A program made the position numbers and the translations under genes. A stretch of DNA of 64,000 bases, taken from the NCBI RefSeq assembly GCF_964204645.1, contig NC_134027.1, positions 11,582,485-11,646,484 on the forward strand, given 5' to 3'. Source of the stretch: Tubulanus polymorphus. Taxonomy: Eukaryota > Nemertea > Palaeonemertea > Tubulaniformes > Tubulanidae. The notes beneath the pieces are model-generated. The model did no database searches. It was given only the letters and a program-made list of their open reading frames with translations, and was not told where the DNA came from. The first letter of the stretch is position 1. The number at the start of each line of letters is the position of its first letter. This document shows positions 10,973-23,563 of the stretch, in pieces.

Positions 10973-12358
10973 TGGTGGCTGATTCGGGCCATACTAAAAA
11001 ACTTTTCTGTACGGCTAAAGCACCGATAAAAAATTTTTCACATTGGCCCGTGTTTTGGTTTTCTTGCGCGAGAATTCAAAATTTTTTAGATTTTTCTCGT
11101 GCAAGAAAACCAAAATGTTTTGTTTTCTCGCGCGAGAAAACCAAAAGTTTTGAATCCTCGCGCGAGAAAACCAAACTAGGGGTCCAGGGACACCATGCCC
11201 ACTTGGGAAGTGGTTTCAAATGCTCAACAATCTAACAATTTCAATATTCAACGCCCCCTGGTGACCATTTACAAAAACCAATGACCTTGAAACTCACCAC
11301 AATCATAGAACATGTCATAAACTACAACTTTGCAATTGATCATGGTAACAAAATATGCCTAGGTACCAATATAATAAGGAAATACTAAGTTATTCTACTA
11401 TTCAACGCCCCCTGGTGACCATATAGAAAAACTTATGTCCTTAAAACTCGCAACAATCATAGATGATGTCATGAGCTACAACTTTCCAATTGATTGTAGT
11501 TACAAAATATGCATAGGTACGAATATAATAGAGAAATGCTAAGATATTATATTATTCAACGCCCCCTGGTGGCCATATACGAAATCCAATTAGACCTACC
11601 TTGAAACTCACCACAATCATAGAACACGTTATGAGCTACAACTTTCTAATTTATTGTGGTAGCAAAATACGCTTAGGTATCAATATAATGTGGAAAAACT
11701 TTTTCCCACTTACGAATGAGTACTGGTGACACCAAGATGGCCGCCAATTGCGTCATAATTGGCTAATGAAAAATACCTGTCTCAGGTATAAAACATCCCT
11801 TTCCAAAGAATACCTATCACGAATTGTAATGAGAAATGGCAAACCAGTAGGAAGCTACAGGACTCGGGCCAAAATTAACATTTTTGGGCACTAAAAAGGT
11901 CATAGGACGGCCATCTTGAGTCCGACCGACCCAATTTTTGTTATGTTGATGGGCCCTAGGGGGATTCACATATATCCGAAAGATCAAGGTAATTGATCAA
12001 AGCGTCTTCAAAATTTCCTTCAAAAAGTTCAAAAATGTGTAAAAAGTGCTGATTTTGGCGAACAACAATGGTTGCCAGTCGGCCATCTTGATTCTGACAG
12101 GGCCAGTTTTTGGGCTGAAGATGTGTCTAGGGTAGATACATGTGTAACCCAAATATCAAGAAGTTACCTTGAAGCGTCTTCAAAACTTCCCAAAATAACT
12201 GGATTCCGTCTACGGACGGACGACGGACGAAAAGTGAACGCAATAGCCCGCTGGGACTAAAGTCCCAAGTGGGCTAAAAACGGGCCAATGTGAAAAATTT
12301 TTTATCGGTGCTTTAGCCGTACAGAAAGATTTTTTAGTATGGCCCGAATCAGCCACCA
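10973..12358. mobile_element. 1.39-kb TA-flanked TIR element, non-coding
   Basis: The ends are 78-bp inverted repeats that I read as differing at only about two positions. They start TGGTGGCTGATTCGGGCCAT and include CTGTACGGCTAAAGCACCG. TA lies outside both ends (10971-10972, 12359-12360), as for Tc1/mariner-type insertion. There is no transposase frame. The interior holds three 154-bp tandem repeats (11246-11707) and a 3' segment (about 11880-12285) with ATTCCGTCTACGGACGGACG and AGTCCCAAGTGGGCTAAA. Diverged relatives of that segment occur at 38000-38260 and 54165-54355. It is inserted near the 3' end of the LINE at 7100-10970. Confidence 0.8.
11246..11707. repeat. three tandem 154-bp repeats
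   Basis: The units start at 11246, 11400 and 11554, each with ATTCAACGCCCCCTGGTG. Each runs through a CTTGAAACTC/CACAATCATAGA block and a TACAACTTT...TTGAT block to a GGTA(C/T)CAATATAAT block. Spacing is exactly 154 bp twice. The copies differ by scattered substitutions, so the array is not very recent. The array is the interior of the 10973-12358 element. Confidence 0.85.
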
Positions 12359-12360
12359 TA

Positions 12361-13655
12361 GTAATCAGTATGATAAAGAGTTTATTGAATTAACATAAAA
12401 CTCTTAGGATTCCCCGACAGTCCTGCTTCTTCTTTGTGTAAATCTTCCTTTGTAAAAATGTCTGTCGATATGAATGAAAATGATGCCAAGCTTCGGCGGG
12501 AGGCAATCGTAAGCCATGGCAAGCGAAGGAAAAATACCTCCTAAAATCCATGGAACCAGTATGAAAGACCACACTCCGCCCTGAATCACAGCCAATCTAC
12601 ACCACAATTAATTCACGACCGTCCAATATTGACTGGGCCGTTCGGAGGAAGGGTCGGTTGTGAGGTTGGGTTCGTGCATTCGAAGTGGTCTTCATTATAC
12701 AAGCGATGTGGCGGCGGAAACCATAACTCAGATATATTCCTATAGACCACGTCTGGACTGAAGTCACGACTGCGCCACTGGGCCCCCTATTCAGACACTA
12801 TTCTTTAGACCCTATACCCCAGCTGACTTTTCTCAGATACTGTAGAGTGAAACTATCCTGATTGCAGATCAGAGTCTATCGCAATAACAACGTCACCCAA
12901 AAAAGTACAACAATATTCATATATATAAATTCTTTTTGTTTAAAACGCGAATGTTTTATTTTTAAGAAAAGCTTCAGTTCATATGATGATTCACTAAAAT
13001 TTACGTATTCATCTATATATAATATGTATGATGTATATATCAATGTTTGACGATTTTAGCCACATCTCGCAGGATAGAGAGCAAATTAAATCATATTCAT
13101 ATTCAGATTCATTGAACATATCCTTACTTCTTAACCATCAAAGGGAGATTTATAGATTTATAACATATAGTTCATTCCAGCTATTTACTAGTTTTTTTCT
13201 TAACAAACATCAGCTATATCTTATCTATATACATAGCAAAATTTGTAACTACGTTTGAATCGATTTGACGATGTTTAGAGACATGATTTAGCTAAGATTT
13301 GTTCAGAAAAAAAAACCCCGGTAAATCGCTTTGCTATACATGCATCTAACGAGAGATGCTACCGTTTAATCTTGGATTAATCAATGATTACTCCAAGGTT
13401 TAACACAACCAAACTCGGTCGACACAATTAAATACGAACACGTATTCCCAATTCAATCTACTAAGTGCGAGGCATTATTCGGCGAGAAGTTTAACACATT
13501 TATCCCAGCTACGATTACTTAAACAGCGTTGTTTATATAATAAAGCCATTCGATATATAGGTTTTTCAGATTTGGTCGTTTTCGTTCACAGGTACCACTG
13601 TTAAAAGCACCACGTCAAACTATCCCACCAAGTTACCGAAAGCCAATCGAAATTG
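12361..13655. other. no gene seen
   Basis: This is AT-rich intronic DNA of the Rho locus. Short open frames on both strands show no recognisable protein. I looked here for a second Rho N-terminal exon (GDGACGKT coding) on the minus strand and did not see one. Confidence 0.4.
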
Positions 13656-13826
13656 CAGTCAAAACCGCTTAATCCGGACCGGCTTCATCTGGATTTTGGT
13701 CTAATCCAGAGAACATTTGCAGTCCATTTGTTCATCAATATACCAGATAATGTCTTTATCCGGATTTCCCGTAAATCGGATGAATTCTGTCGGTCCAAAA
13801 TGATCCGAATTTAGCGGATTCTACTG
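13656..13826. mobile_element. pogo-like MITE, family B copy 1
   Basis: Its ends are CAGTCAAAACCGCTTAATCC and the inverse of CAGTAGAATCCGCTAAATTC. It is an inverted relative of the copy at 36842-36998, sharing interior words such as GGACTGCAAATG and GATTAGACCAAAATCC when reverse-complemented. It is about 171 bp with no coding content. Confidence 0.7.
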
Positions 13827-14317
13827 GTATTCTCTTATCAGGAAGACACGAAGGAATGTTTTTTTTCACCACGTTAAGCCGAGAGAGCAACTAAATTCTA
13901 TTTTCACAGGGTCTAAAAAATACTATCGAGACAAATTTCGATTTGCTTCGTACTATCAAACTAAAGCGTAAAGCCAATAATCTGAAGAAATACTGAGTTA
14001 GCGAACAAAATATCCTCAAGGCACACACTACTAGTCTTCCATCTTTAGACCGGGTTAGGACCAGTTTTATCGATTTGGTTTTCAATTTTAACCCAGGCAT
14101 CCACTCACTTTATCATGGGCATCACCAAAGAGGGTGGATGGGGTGTGGATGACCCCCCTTTTTTAAAACCAATGTTCCGCATTTTGTTTTTTTCACAATC
14201 TGGTAATTTCTTAAACATTTTACCTTAAAAGGTCTAAAAAACTTCGAATTTCAAAAATGAAGACTATTTCAGAAAATTCAAGCAATTTCAAGAATTCAGA
14301 AATGCTCATTTGACATC

Positions 14318-14468
14318 GGGGTCCAGTTCCACAGTTCCGAGTTAAGATTTAACTCCGAGTTAACTCATCGAAAATGAACTAACTTTAACTCTCAGAGTTA
14401 ACTCATTGAAAATGAACTTACTTTAACCCAGAGTTAACTCTCTAACCCACAACTGTGGCACTGGGTCC
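14318..14468. mobile_element. MITE, family C (CCAGTTCCACAG ends) copy 1
   Basis: The left end GGGTCCAGTTCCACAGTT is mirrored on the right by AACTGTGGCACTGGGTCC. The interior is made of repeated GAGTTAACTC and GAAAATGAACT words in both orientations. Further copies or fragments lie at 22581-22672, 23564-23675, 53425-53637 and 53741-53832. Confidence 0.75.
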
Positions 14469-15754
14469 AGCGCTCGAGTGGATACGGTGCAAAGTGGTGG
14501 CATATAGTTCCGCTTGTATCAATTCTGACCCCCTGTTCGTACAGCAGACTGATCGCCGTGGATCTCGTAGGATGGATATATTTCTTCTGGGGCTAGTGAC
14601 TTCCGGGAAAGTCGGGGCGACAACAACGGTCATCCAAGGCACGCAGTTATCCGAGACAATCGACTCTTAAGCGAGGAGAGTCTACAGCAATAAGCGGTTA
14701 AGCCTACACGCGGGTAAAAGTTAAAATAAGTCGATCACAAAACCGGACCCCGGCGATCTCTTCTCAAGACTCGACAACTCAATCAACTACACGTTTCGTT
14801 GAAATTAAGAGAAGATTAACATCTTTATTTCGTTAGGCAACATTTTCAGGCTAAACATCAAATCGGTAGGAGATGCCATTTACTAAGTATTATTAGGGTC
14901 AATCATAAAAAACGCGTACGCCCCCGAACGGCTTGCGTCCATTTCCGAAGAGATGCGATAAGAAATTCAAAATACCAGTCGCTCAAAAGCTGGTTAAACA
15001 TAACCGGCCGTTAAACACTAGTAGCAAGGAACTTTTAATTGTCACTATGTCGACCATCAACGGGTTAACGCTAACCAACTTCTCAGCGACTGGCCCCAGG
15101 TTCTTAATATAATTAGCTACTAATCGAACCATGAAATATTCTTTTAACTTCGGGGCCCAGTCCACTGCAGTGAAATATAACATGCATAGCCGATATACGG
15201 GGGGAGGGGGGGCACAATTATGATAAAATACAATATAGGTTTTGGCTATTCAGCAGTGACTCTCGACATCTGAGTGAACATCCAATATCTCTATGATTTT
15301 TTTTTCTCTATTCTACCATCAGAAGACGAGGACTCGTTAAGAAAACACACGCACAATATTCATCATTGATTACGATCGAGCGATTCTTCGAATATATATT
15401 TCGACAGAAAATCTTCCGCCCAAGGCATTTTTTCCGTCTATGTCCGAGGAGAAAGAATCTCGATACTCGGAATATCGTCGCTCGAATTTTTGTACGACAG
15501 TTTACCCCGGATTAATTTTTTCGAAATTTCTCGCTTACGGGGACCCCCGCCCCGTCCCGAGCGTCCACCCACCCGAAATAACCCACTTGTTTAAAAAAAA
15601 AACGCTTTAGATACAAAAATAAGATACCGACGACGAACGTGCGTACAATCTCTTGACCGATAATTCAATTAAAAATTAATCAATACGATATACGTCGAGG
15701 CTCAGTTCATTCGAACAGATGATGAAAACAAGAGGTCACACACGACATTTTCCA

Positions 15755-15757
<3 letters not shown>
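14469..15757. other. no gene seen
   Basis: Short open frames only. A fragment near 15038-15100 (CACTATGTCGACCATCAACG ... GACTGGCCCC) resembles fragments at 21245-21290 and 33010-33076, so it belongs to another dispersed repeat family. Confidence 0.35.
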
Positions 15758-15829
<72 letters not shown>

Positions 15830-15843
15830 GTATATATATATAT
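15758..15843. repeat. (TA)n microsatellite
   Basis: A nearly pure run of TA dinucleotides of about 85 bp, broken only by single TTT steps at the edges. It lies in the likely 3' UTR or downstream region of the proximal Rho terminal exon. Confidence 0.95.
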
Positions 15844-16766
15844 TCAATATTAGATCTTCCGTATATTCTAAATCGTGATGAGTAAATTTTTGAACGCGTC
15901 AAAAACCAACAACTATTGAATCTAATAATGAGAATTTGACTTATCCATCTTCGACGAGCTTTTACATTACGGTCGCTTGTTTTTGCAACCTTATTATTAT
16001 TTTCTTTATTAAACAGTTTCATCATTCGTCTTTCATTTAACATTACATTTATTTATTCCCTGCGAGTTGTAGATTATTTTGTAGAATTATTTTCAAATCA
16101 TCCTATCCTCAGTTCAAGGGCTACTCTTGGATATTCATGAATAATCGATTTACACATTGAGGGTACACGTGTTATCTTACGCATGGTAGAAGTGGATAAT
16201 CATTCGTGTTTTTTTTTCCAAACCCGTCGGACGAGGAGCGCTCTACCGCCGGTTTTTTAAGCCCAGATCGCGCTGCGATCTCGATTCGGCCCCTGTGCCC
16301 TCGACACAAATTTCGTCCATGCCTAGAAAATCAATCGACCAAATGAAAAATAAAATGCTTTCGAAACGCAGCAACGGCGACAAGCGCGGCGAATCACTTC
16401 CCGAACTGGAGTAATTCGACCCGCGATGGTCCGACGCTTTTGCTCGTCTAAACTGAGGGCATGTGCCTTTTCAGCACCGGTGCGAATCAAATTTGATCCG
16501 CATCGGGAAAAATGCTCGTGCGATCGAGACTTATAATCGTACCGGCGTGTACAGAGTTACCCATCCGTGTTATTATTTCATTCAATATCATAGAATATAA
16601 TGTTTATAATAATAGTAATAATAATAATATCAACACATGCATTTAATTCATCCAAAATTTCAGATTTCAACACGATATAATATAAATGTTTGTCGTCGTT
16701 CTTTTGTTTCATCTTCATTTGAAGGGATGATTATTTTTCATTGAAGGCGCGAGCCGCGTGAAATCA

Positions 16767-17189
16767 TTACAAAATGGCACACTTCTTGCCTTTTTTCTTT
16801 TTCATTTGCAGCGCCGCCTTTGTAGCCGTTTCGAAAACCTCGCGCACGCCCTCTTTGGTTTTCGCCGAGCACTCGAGGTAATCGTACGCCGAAATGCGGT
16901 CCTTCATGCCGCGGCCCTCGTCGAATTTCACCGTCTCCTGTTTCATCTTCGCCAGCTCGCGTCGCGTGTTCTCGTCGTTGCGTAGATCTTTCTTGTTGCC
17001 GACCAGTATGATCGGAACGTTCGGACAAAAGTGTTTCACTTCGGGAGTCCATTTCTCGGGGATGTTCTCTAAACTGTCGGGACTGTCAATCGAGAAACAC
17101 ATTAAAATCACGTCGGTATCCGGATACGAGAGCGGTCTCAAGCGGTCGTAGTCTTCTTGCCCGGCCGTATCCCATAGGGCCAACTCAAC
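16767..17189 (-). CDS. Rho1: RhoA-type small GTPase, proximal terminal exon
   Basis: This exon encodes residues 53-192 and follows a clear minus-strand acceptor (TTTTCGCAG ending at 17190). It starts [17 protein letters not shown] (Q63), then GNKKDL, the insert helix [30 protein letters not shown], a lysine-rich stretch (MKKKKGKK) and the CaaX box CAIL. The length of 423 nt is identical to the distal exon at 6297-6719. Phase 0 joins it to the N-terminal exon 23073-23228, 5.9 kb upstream, giving a 192-aa Rho. The first 140 nt are nearly identical in DNA to the distal exon. The later half differs at many sites, including [10 protein letters not shown] in place of [10 protein letters not shown], and in the CaaX box. 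Rho GTPases cycle between GDP and GTP states on the plasma membrane and drive actomyosin contractility through ROCK and formins. The GC-balanced sequence downstream (16050-16740) is probably 3' UTR. Confidence 0.88.
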   Translation of the reverse strand, partial: VELALWDTAGQEDYDRLRPLSYPDTDVILMCFSIDSPDSLENIPEKWTPEVKHFCPNVPIILVGNKKDLRNDENTRRELAKMKQETVKFDEGRGMKDRISAYDYLECSAKTKEGVREVFETATKAALQMKKKKGKKCAIL

Positions 17190-17291
17190 CTGCGAAAATA
17201 GAACGATAAATATGCGTCAAACAATCGGTCAAAAAAACCCAACCAGCTTTTAGTATTTTTTCCTGGTACAGTCAATTTGGTCCGTAGCTGG

Positions 17292-17498
17292 GGTGACTAA
17301 AATGAAATGAAACCTTGTTTCTCCTAAATTGTCACTATAGTAAACTGCAACAAAATTTGCAATCAGTTCATTTCTATAACTGCTGGGTCTGCAATGGTTT
17401 GCTGGATAAGGATTTTTTAAAAGTAATTTACAGGTGGCCGGCCGGGCCAACTTTTAAGCTGAGCAGAAATGAGAAACAAGGTATCCATTTTTTTAGCC
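17292..17498. mobile_element. MITE with ACCTTGTTTCTCC ends, copy 2
   Basis: This has the same inverted ends as 8174-8393 (AACCTTGTTTCTCC on the left; GAGAAACAAGGTATCCATTT then AGCC on the right). It also shares interior words (CAGTTCATTTCTATA, GGCCGGCCGGG, ACTTTTAAGCT). It lies in the Rho intron just upstream of the proximal terminal exon. Confidence 0.78.
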
Positions 17499-18549
17499 TT
17501 ACGTTAAGGACTTTATCCAAATGTCGACTTACACTTAGCAGAACAAATTGGAAAGACAAAACGTAACTCGAATATGGTGACAACTGAAAGTGATATGACC
17601 ACTAATAAAAGTTTGACTGTACATGTACATTGAATATAACAAGTTGCGAAAAACTTTTGAATACCGAGTTAGTTGCAATAACACTGCGTACATGCTGTTT
17701 TTTCTATTTTTCTAATAAAAAAATAATCGTAAAATTTCCAATCGAAACTTTTCATCATGCCGCCACTATGCAAATATAAATCTGCAAACTCAGATCGGAA
17801 TCTTATTATCACTAGAAAAAACATGGTTCCCACAGTTAAATCAATTAAAAATTCCCAGGTTTTTCCCAAGTATTTCACGGGTGATTTTTCGATCTCCCCA
17901 AATGAACAGACACCATCGTGCTTCAGTCAACATTTTAGTGGTGACCGGTTGATTAAAAGGCGATTTTCAAGGGAGATCGCTGATGAAAGTTGCCCTTGGC
18001 AAATGCAATACATGTACGTGAAATTTTATCAATTTCCCAAATTTGAGGAAAATTTTTCTAATTCTCCAATATTTCTAAACTGGGAATTATCATTTCAAAA
18101 TTTCAAGAGTTTTTCTCGATTCCCTGTTCGGTGGGAACGATGAGATACGGTCGATTAGAGATACGATACATCACCGCCCTAGCAAAGAATATCGAAATAC
18201 TAAAAGTACATAGCAGACGAGCCGCATTTTTTTCTCAAGACTTGATTAAAATGGTACTGTGCTAGCAGCAGCATCTCGTTGCCGCACCCCCCCTGGTCGA
18301 GTCGGATTTTTTCCCACGTCGAAACCCTTTGAAGCTACGGGAAAAATATCCTCCCGCCGGGCCCCGCTTTCACAAAGCAAAATTAATGGAATTAATTACT
18401 ATCGTCGAGTTCAATCGAAATGGAAAAAGGTCGTCATTAGTAGCAAATTTATAATCGCCATAATTTCGTCTCGTGAAATTTGGCCGACTTTTGCTACGTA
18501 TTACGGTACACTTCCTCAACACGAGGATCAAACGGCGATGAAACGAATC
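17499..18549. other. Rho intron, no gene seen
   Basis: Open frames at 17757-18143 and 18259-18615 show no known protein pattern. Segment 17820-18143 has weak inverted ends (GGTTCCCAC and GTGGGAAC) and is probably an old TIR fragment. Confidence 0.3.
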
Positions 18550-19002
18550 CAGGGTTTCCGGTGGTATGGCCACGATAAAAAGAAGTACTACGAAGGACCT
18601 TTTCGACAATCTTAGCCCCAAAAGGAGGGACTTTTTGATTCGGAAAGAAACAGTTTCCAGTAAAATGAGGGCCCATAAGGAAGCATTTTCGCAATGCCTT
18701 TCACCGGAATACTATAGTCATGAAAGCCAGTCATACATCTCAAGGTAATTCCAGAACACTTTCCTGTATTATCAATCATACCAAAAATACATCCTCTTTA
18801 TATATTTTTGATCTTACTGATAATTGAATTACCAGGCCCTATTACTTCTTCAACAGTCAAATTTGGGACAAAATTGTGCGTGAAAAATACATAAAAATCA
18901 AATTTGGAAGTACTTTTTCATCAAAAGGAAGGATTAAAATGTGAAAAAGAAGTACTTGACTTTGTTCAAAATAAGCACTTAGAAGGACCGCTGGAAACCC
19001 TG
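18550..19002. mobile_element. hAT-like TIR element
   Basis: The ends are CAGGGTTTCCGGTGGT and ACCGCTGGAAACCCTG, about 453 bp apart, with internal GAAGTACT repeats. The CAGGG start is typical of hAT elements, but I could not read an 8-bp target duplication. No transposase is visible. Confidence 0.5.
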
Positions 19003-20956
19003 AAATCATGAGAGCAATCATTGAATATAAAAATCAATAACATTAATGAGTGTGCCATACGCTTGGTGCATGACGTTACGGAAAAACATTTATCCATATA
19101 TAACCTCAATAGAATCAAAAAGGTCGGCATTCACCTTTAAAATTTTATATAACCATCCACCGAAATAACTGAGCAACCAAAAGGTAAAAAAAATAACACG
19201 ATGATTCATAGTAGGTCTACTGGACGCTGAGATTGGAAAAATATATCCTTCCACCAAACGAATCTTCAAAAGAAATAACGAAAAAAGGGTTCAAACATTC
19301 TTTTTTTTCTACCGTAATTCTGCATGATCTGTTGAAGAAGTAAGGTAGACTTATAATCAACGCCATAATGCAGTTGAAATTGTTTAAACGCGTCAAGTCG
19401 AATATGAAGATCGGACTATAACCGACGAAGCAAATAGATGGCGCGACTGACGAACGGTCTCACTTGCGTACACGATGGGTCCTCGTAGTCGAAAATTAAT
19501 TCATTTTCGATCCAATTTTTATTGATGCCGATTCCAAGCCTCCGCGGCAAGAACTTTAAATAAACGAATTTTCAAAATAATTGATTTTGAATCGAATTGA
19601 ACCGAGCAATAAGCAAACCTCATGGGCGCTAACTTGCCGCGTATGTTATCGGAATCACAAGAGGTCTCCCGATTCCTACTGTCTTAACCGTTTGAACCCG
19701 AAGCTCCACTAACTGGGCTTTTAAGCCGAATAACTACAATTCAAACCCCGAAAATACAGTTAGTCTTGTACGTTATCATTACGGGGCCTAACGTTTACAA
19801 TAATCAAAATCATCAGTTTAATTGTAATTGTCTAGATGTTATCTAACCATCTTTTCAACGGCATTTTCATTTTTTTCTTGCCATTATTTCCGATCAAATT
19901 CAAAAGCCCCGAAATTCAGATAAACTGGTTAAACCAGCTTTTTACAATGCAGAAGTCAAAATTGTTACGATCGGTCGCTACGGACGAAGTTTCGCATGTC
20001 CAAGCATGCAATGGCTGGAAAAGTGGTCAGTTCGCTTATTCACAATTTCCAGGTAATATTCTCACTCGAAAAGCCACGGATAAACCAGGTCCAGAGGGTT
20101 AAATGGAATACCGGTAACTCGAACTGCGAAAAGGTTTAGTACATACTCACTCACTACGCTATACATGCGATCATTAGTTTTTAGTAATAAATTAGTGTCG
20201 AAAAAAAACAAAACATAAATAACTCATCGAATACAGCATTCAGCATTTTCCCGTTGAAAGCTTCAATTAGAATTTTTAATTGGCAAAAACAACGACGACA
20301 AAACAAGAAACAAAACAACTATGAAAATGTGAGATATGAATAAGAAAATATGCGAAACAAAAATGATAAAACGAAAAGAGAAATAATTTCTAGACCTTCC
20401 CGAATAGGTAAGTAGTAAGTTTAGGTAGGGGGCGCTCAATCTATAAATTCTTTAATACGCCTCTCCCAACAACCAAGACGGCGCAATGATCAACGAGTGA
20501 CTCGAGCAATTCGAATGTTATTAAACGAAGGGGAAGAAGGAAGCAACGGGAAGAACCGCGGTGAAACAAATAAATATATATATATATATATATAAACAGA
20601 CACACACATGCGGAGACCCAAATACACTCACCGAAAGAACTAAAAATATTCACTTCACGACGACGACGACAAGACTTTCGGCGAAGGAACAGCCGCGATG
20701 ATATTTTGGCCGAGTACAAAAAGCGGTGGGTGGTGCTCCGATGTTGATGATTATTTTGATTATGATTATACGAAACTAAATGAAATAATACGCACCGCCC
20801 GCTACTAAAAAAGCAGTGATCCCATGGCCTATACGACGACGCTGATGCCTCTTACAAATCCGACCGCAACTGTTTTTGTTTTTCAACTTCGGAGATTCAG
20901 AAAAAATGAAATCGCCGTTTCCAAACCGAGGAAGATTGTAACAATAGTAGTAGAAG
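19003..20956. other. Rho intron, no gene seen
   Basis: Short frames only. A short (TA)n run is at 20575-20594 and an (ACG)n tract is near 20657-20670. Confidence 0.35.
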
Positions 20957-21075
20957 CATCCTCGCTTGCCAGGGTTCGATTGTCGATATAATAGACCGAT
21001 GAAAGGTTTGCGGCCAGCGTTTGTAATGGTAATGAGCTCCAGCGGGCGACAATCAAACCCTGGCAAGCGAGGATG
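20957..21075. mobile_element. 119-bp fold-back MITE
   Basis: The ends are CATCCTCGCTTGCCAGGGTT with CGATTGTCG, and the exact type of inverse ending AACCCTGGCAAGCGAGGATG. TAGTAG-like sequence flanks both sides. A one-sided relative occurs at 40376-40400. The element contains B-box-like GGTTCGAT, but I see no full tRNA-like structure. Confidence 0.7.
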
Positions 21076-22580
21076 TAGTAGTAGTGGTAGGCACCGAAGA
21101 AGCAGTGATCAATACACGTGTACACACTGCTACTATCTAACTACTATACCAGAACTTTGGGCATATCGATGTGAACATCTGGAGCGTGCTGCTCGAAAGT
21201 TAGTTCAAGATAAATAAATGCCATAGAAACCGATGGACTATTGATTGTCACTACGTCAACTCTTGTACCGACTTTTGAGCAACTGGCCCCGGTATCGTAG
21301 ATTGCGCCAAATACAGTAAACCATGTGTAGGTGACTTACGACTTAGTCGGATAAACGCTCGGGTCAAAAGGAAAATTTGGGATCCCAGGATGTTTCTTTT
21401 CCGTCAGAAGTGATTTTACGGTTCAAACGACTAGCTATCCATCCTATCGATGACTCGCCGTAAAGCCTAACTCAGATCGAATCGGATCTTGGTGCCACCA
21501 GAGGTAGGCTTTTTGTCGGACGCGGAAGCTTAAACACGCTATGGTATTTCATTGAACCGAACCACTAGAGGTTGACATACAGAACGTGCTAGCATAGGCA
21601 AACATACGCCGGTACGTGTAGGCCGTAACCTATGCTAGCGATAACAAGATTGAGTAGTATGTCCCAACTGCCTTCGAACCTGGTGGCATCGCGTGACTCT
21701 TTCTCCGTACAAAACCTTGCCTTATGATCTTGAGTGCGCAGCTACTTGCTATGGTGATTATACAGTTCAGCCTATCTGATCGGGGAAGCACATTTTCATG
21801 TGACTAAGGTTTACAACTATAATATGCACGGATTGGAGCTTCACGCCGTTGCAGTCTTGCGATGCCATCAGATTCGAATACCTGCTGAAGAGCAAGGACA
21901 AACTTTTTGCATATACCAAATTTCCATTCGAAAGGTTTGAATAAATATCCAACTTTCTCATATTATATTTGGAGTTTTTCGCGAAGACGTAGAAAATCTT
22001 CCAGGTCCCGTGAAACATCTGACTTGAAACTCATGGTATACTGTACGAATCCATCGACAAGGCGGCGATTCACGACCAGTAGTACTAGTAATAATGTGGT
22101 GCACGAAACTGAAATAACCCGCTGTCGCTAAACTAAATACATCAATATACGCCGTGAATATATCTATATCACAAGTTTACATCAGGTAAAAAAATAAAGG
22201 TACACATATAACCGGTATACGGAATAAATAAAAAAGGACGATCAGACAAAATACACATTTACCGTAAATCTATCGACTGATTTCAATTTCCACGTCGAAT
22301 CGGTGGAACTTACGTGCATTTTTATCATAAATCGACTTGAAGTAGACTCCTCAAAACTTAGATTATTTGGAACTAGTGATTCTTGCTTAGAGCTACTCGG
22401 CGGAAATTCAATCGATATACTCCATAGGATCGGTTCTTGGAATTGATTCGAGTCGGAGGAGAGTCTAACGCTGTATGTACTGAGACACTGATGATTTGCA
22501 CCAAAACGCCTTATAGGCTAGGAGATTCTATTCCCAATTCCCAACCAGTTCCAGGCATAGGCTAATCCGAATACTGGCCA
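21076..22580. other. Rho intron, no gene seen
   Basis: No protein pattern recognised. A dispersed-repeat fragment (CACTACGTCAACTC ... GAGCAACTGGCCCC) is at 21245-21290. Confidence 0.35.
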
Positions 22581-22672
22581 GGATCCAGTTCCACAGTCAT
22601 GACTTCAGGTTTGACTCGAGAGTTAAAACATTGAAAATGAGAGTGCTAACTCACAACCCTGGAACTTGGTCC
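22581..22672. mobile_element. MITE family C, copy 2
   Basis: The left end GGATCCAGTTCCACAGT and right end CCTGGAACTTGGTCC are inverted. The interior has GAGTTAAAAC and GAAAATGAGA words, as in the copy at 14318-14468. Confidence 0.6.
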
Positions 22673-22976
22673 TGATGTTTTGGTAAAACTAGTACTAGGC
22701 TTCCATTTAATCCATCAAAAGCAGGCCGAGTACTAAATGACGTAGGTAGCGATTTTATTTTCAATAAGTGTTCGAAAAGTGACATGATACTGCTGCTGAC
22801 GAAATACTTATCACAGCCTGTACGGCATTATGCCAGGAAAAGTTAGCTCGTCAAGATACATTTACGATCCGGCAATAACTAAACTAAAGATCATCTGGCA
22901 ATACGGAGTGGAGAAAAAATCATTTACGGCTGTACCTTAAGTTTGGTGCACACTAGATTTTCAAAAAATAGGATTA

Positions 22977-23300
<324 letters not shown>

Positions 23301-23563
23301 TTAACGTAGCGTAGCAAAGATCTTCCAACCATCGTAGAGGTCTGGGGCCAGTCACTCTGAAGTTTAAGTTAGAGTTAACCAGTGGATAGTAAATAAAGTA
23401 ACAATCAAAAAATCATCGTTAATATGGTATTCAACCGTTGATTATCTTAAACCAATCTTTGAGCAACCGTTGTAGGAGTCTGGTTCATACTCAAATGACA
23501 CTGCCAAAATATGAAACCCTGTCTCTTTAGCCTATGATTTCATAGTGAATGATTTAGAAGAGC

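Noticed and set aside
15702-16043. 113-codon minus frame with a long Tyr-Ile run
   Set aside because: Translation of the (TA)n microsatellite; not a gene.
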